Part shown: one piece after another, positions 5,388 to 5,523 of the stretch
Position numbering within the stretch: position 1 is the first letter of the stretch
How the letters are laid out: each line of letters opens with the position of its first letter
NCBI GenBank assembly: GCA_027311485.1
Contig: DAICYU010000311.1
Span: forward strand, 1 to 5,523
DNA from: Acetobacteraceae bacterium
Lineage (GTDB): Bacteria; Pseudomonadota; Alphaproteobacteria; Acetobacterales; Acetobacteraceae
Length of the DNA: 5,523 bases
Direction of reading: 5' to 3'
The notes under the pieces: model-generated
Databases searched by the model: none
The model's input: the letters and a program-made list of their open reading frames with translations, nothing else
What the model was told of the DNA's origin: nothing
Made by a program: the position numbers and the translations under genes

Positions 5388-5523
5388 GTGGCGCATCCGG
5401 CGGCGATCCAGGCCTATGCCGGCGCGACGCGCGTCATCACGGTGCAGGACGGCGCGCCGCCCGAACTCGCCATGATGCTGCCCCAGGGGCATCTGTCCTG
5501 GTCGGGCCACATGGGCCTGGAAG
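5388..5523 (+). CDS. Partial open frame on the plus strand running off the window, not recognised
   Basis: From a GTG at 5388 the plus strand encodes MAHPAAIQAYAGATRVITV and continues through QDGAPPELAMMLPQGHLSW to the window edge without a stop. Of the 40 codons from 5403 to 5522, 36 end in G or C, and the residue mix looks like real protein rather than the Arg/Pro-rich sequence of shadow frames; the minus strand has stops in all frames near here. I do not recognise a family. The frame also stays open upstream into the transglycosylase region, so the GTG is a guess, with only a weak AGG before it. It could be a divergent gene or the interior of a gene brought next to the transglycosylase by a rearrangement or assembly join. 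Confidence 0.35.
   Translation, partial: MAHPAAIQAYAGATRVITVQDGAPPELAMMLPQGHLSWSGHMGLE

Overview
The window is high-GC, gene-dense DNA. Seven genes lie on the minus strand, so the first gene of the set is at the right and the last at the left. Strong G/C preference at third codon positions and the gene content (Sco/SenC, CopC, CopD, MoaB, Slt-type transglycosylase, a DUF2946-like protein) suggest an alphaproteobacterium, possibly Rhodospirillales/Acetobacteraceae. That placement is inference from protein style; no rRNA or other phylogenetic marker is present.

Right part (about 3464-5385): a lytic transglycosylase of the Slt/GH23 type is followed 29 nt later by moaB, a molybdopterin-processing protein with its own Shine-Dalgarno. 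The transglycosylase lacks a visible signal peptide. Its 5' end abuts a stretch that looks coding on the opposite strand (from about 5388 to the window edge), so this junction is odd.

Left part (36-3381): a copper-handling gene set reading leftward. The order is a small cysteine-containing DUF2946-like protein, an exported beta-strand-rich protein of an uncharacterised family, CopC (periplasmic copper carrier), CopD (inner-membrane copper protein) and Sco/SenC (membrane-anchored copper chaperone for cytochrome oxidase). The exported protein, copC and copD are separated by 4 and 0 nt, so they are very likely translated from one message. A 155-nt gap precedes sco. The set reads as copper passage across the envelope (CopC, CopD, perhaps the exported protein) feeding, or coordinated with, Cu(A) assembly by Sco. 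No CopA, CopB or copper regulator is present in the window.

Points to look at: a probable one-base deletion near the 3' end of sco; an uncharacterised exported family locked into copCD, with a predicted mature N-terminus rich in His and Met; three perfect GC-rich inverted repeats at three successive gene junctions, none with a U-tract; and the anomalous start of the transglycosylase. I saw no tRNA, rRNA, CRISPR array, insertion sequence or phage gene.
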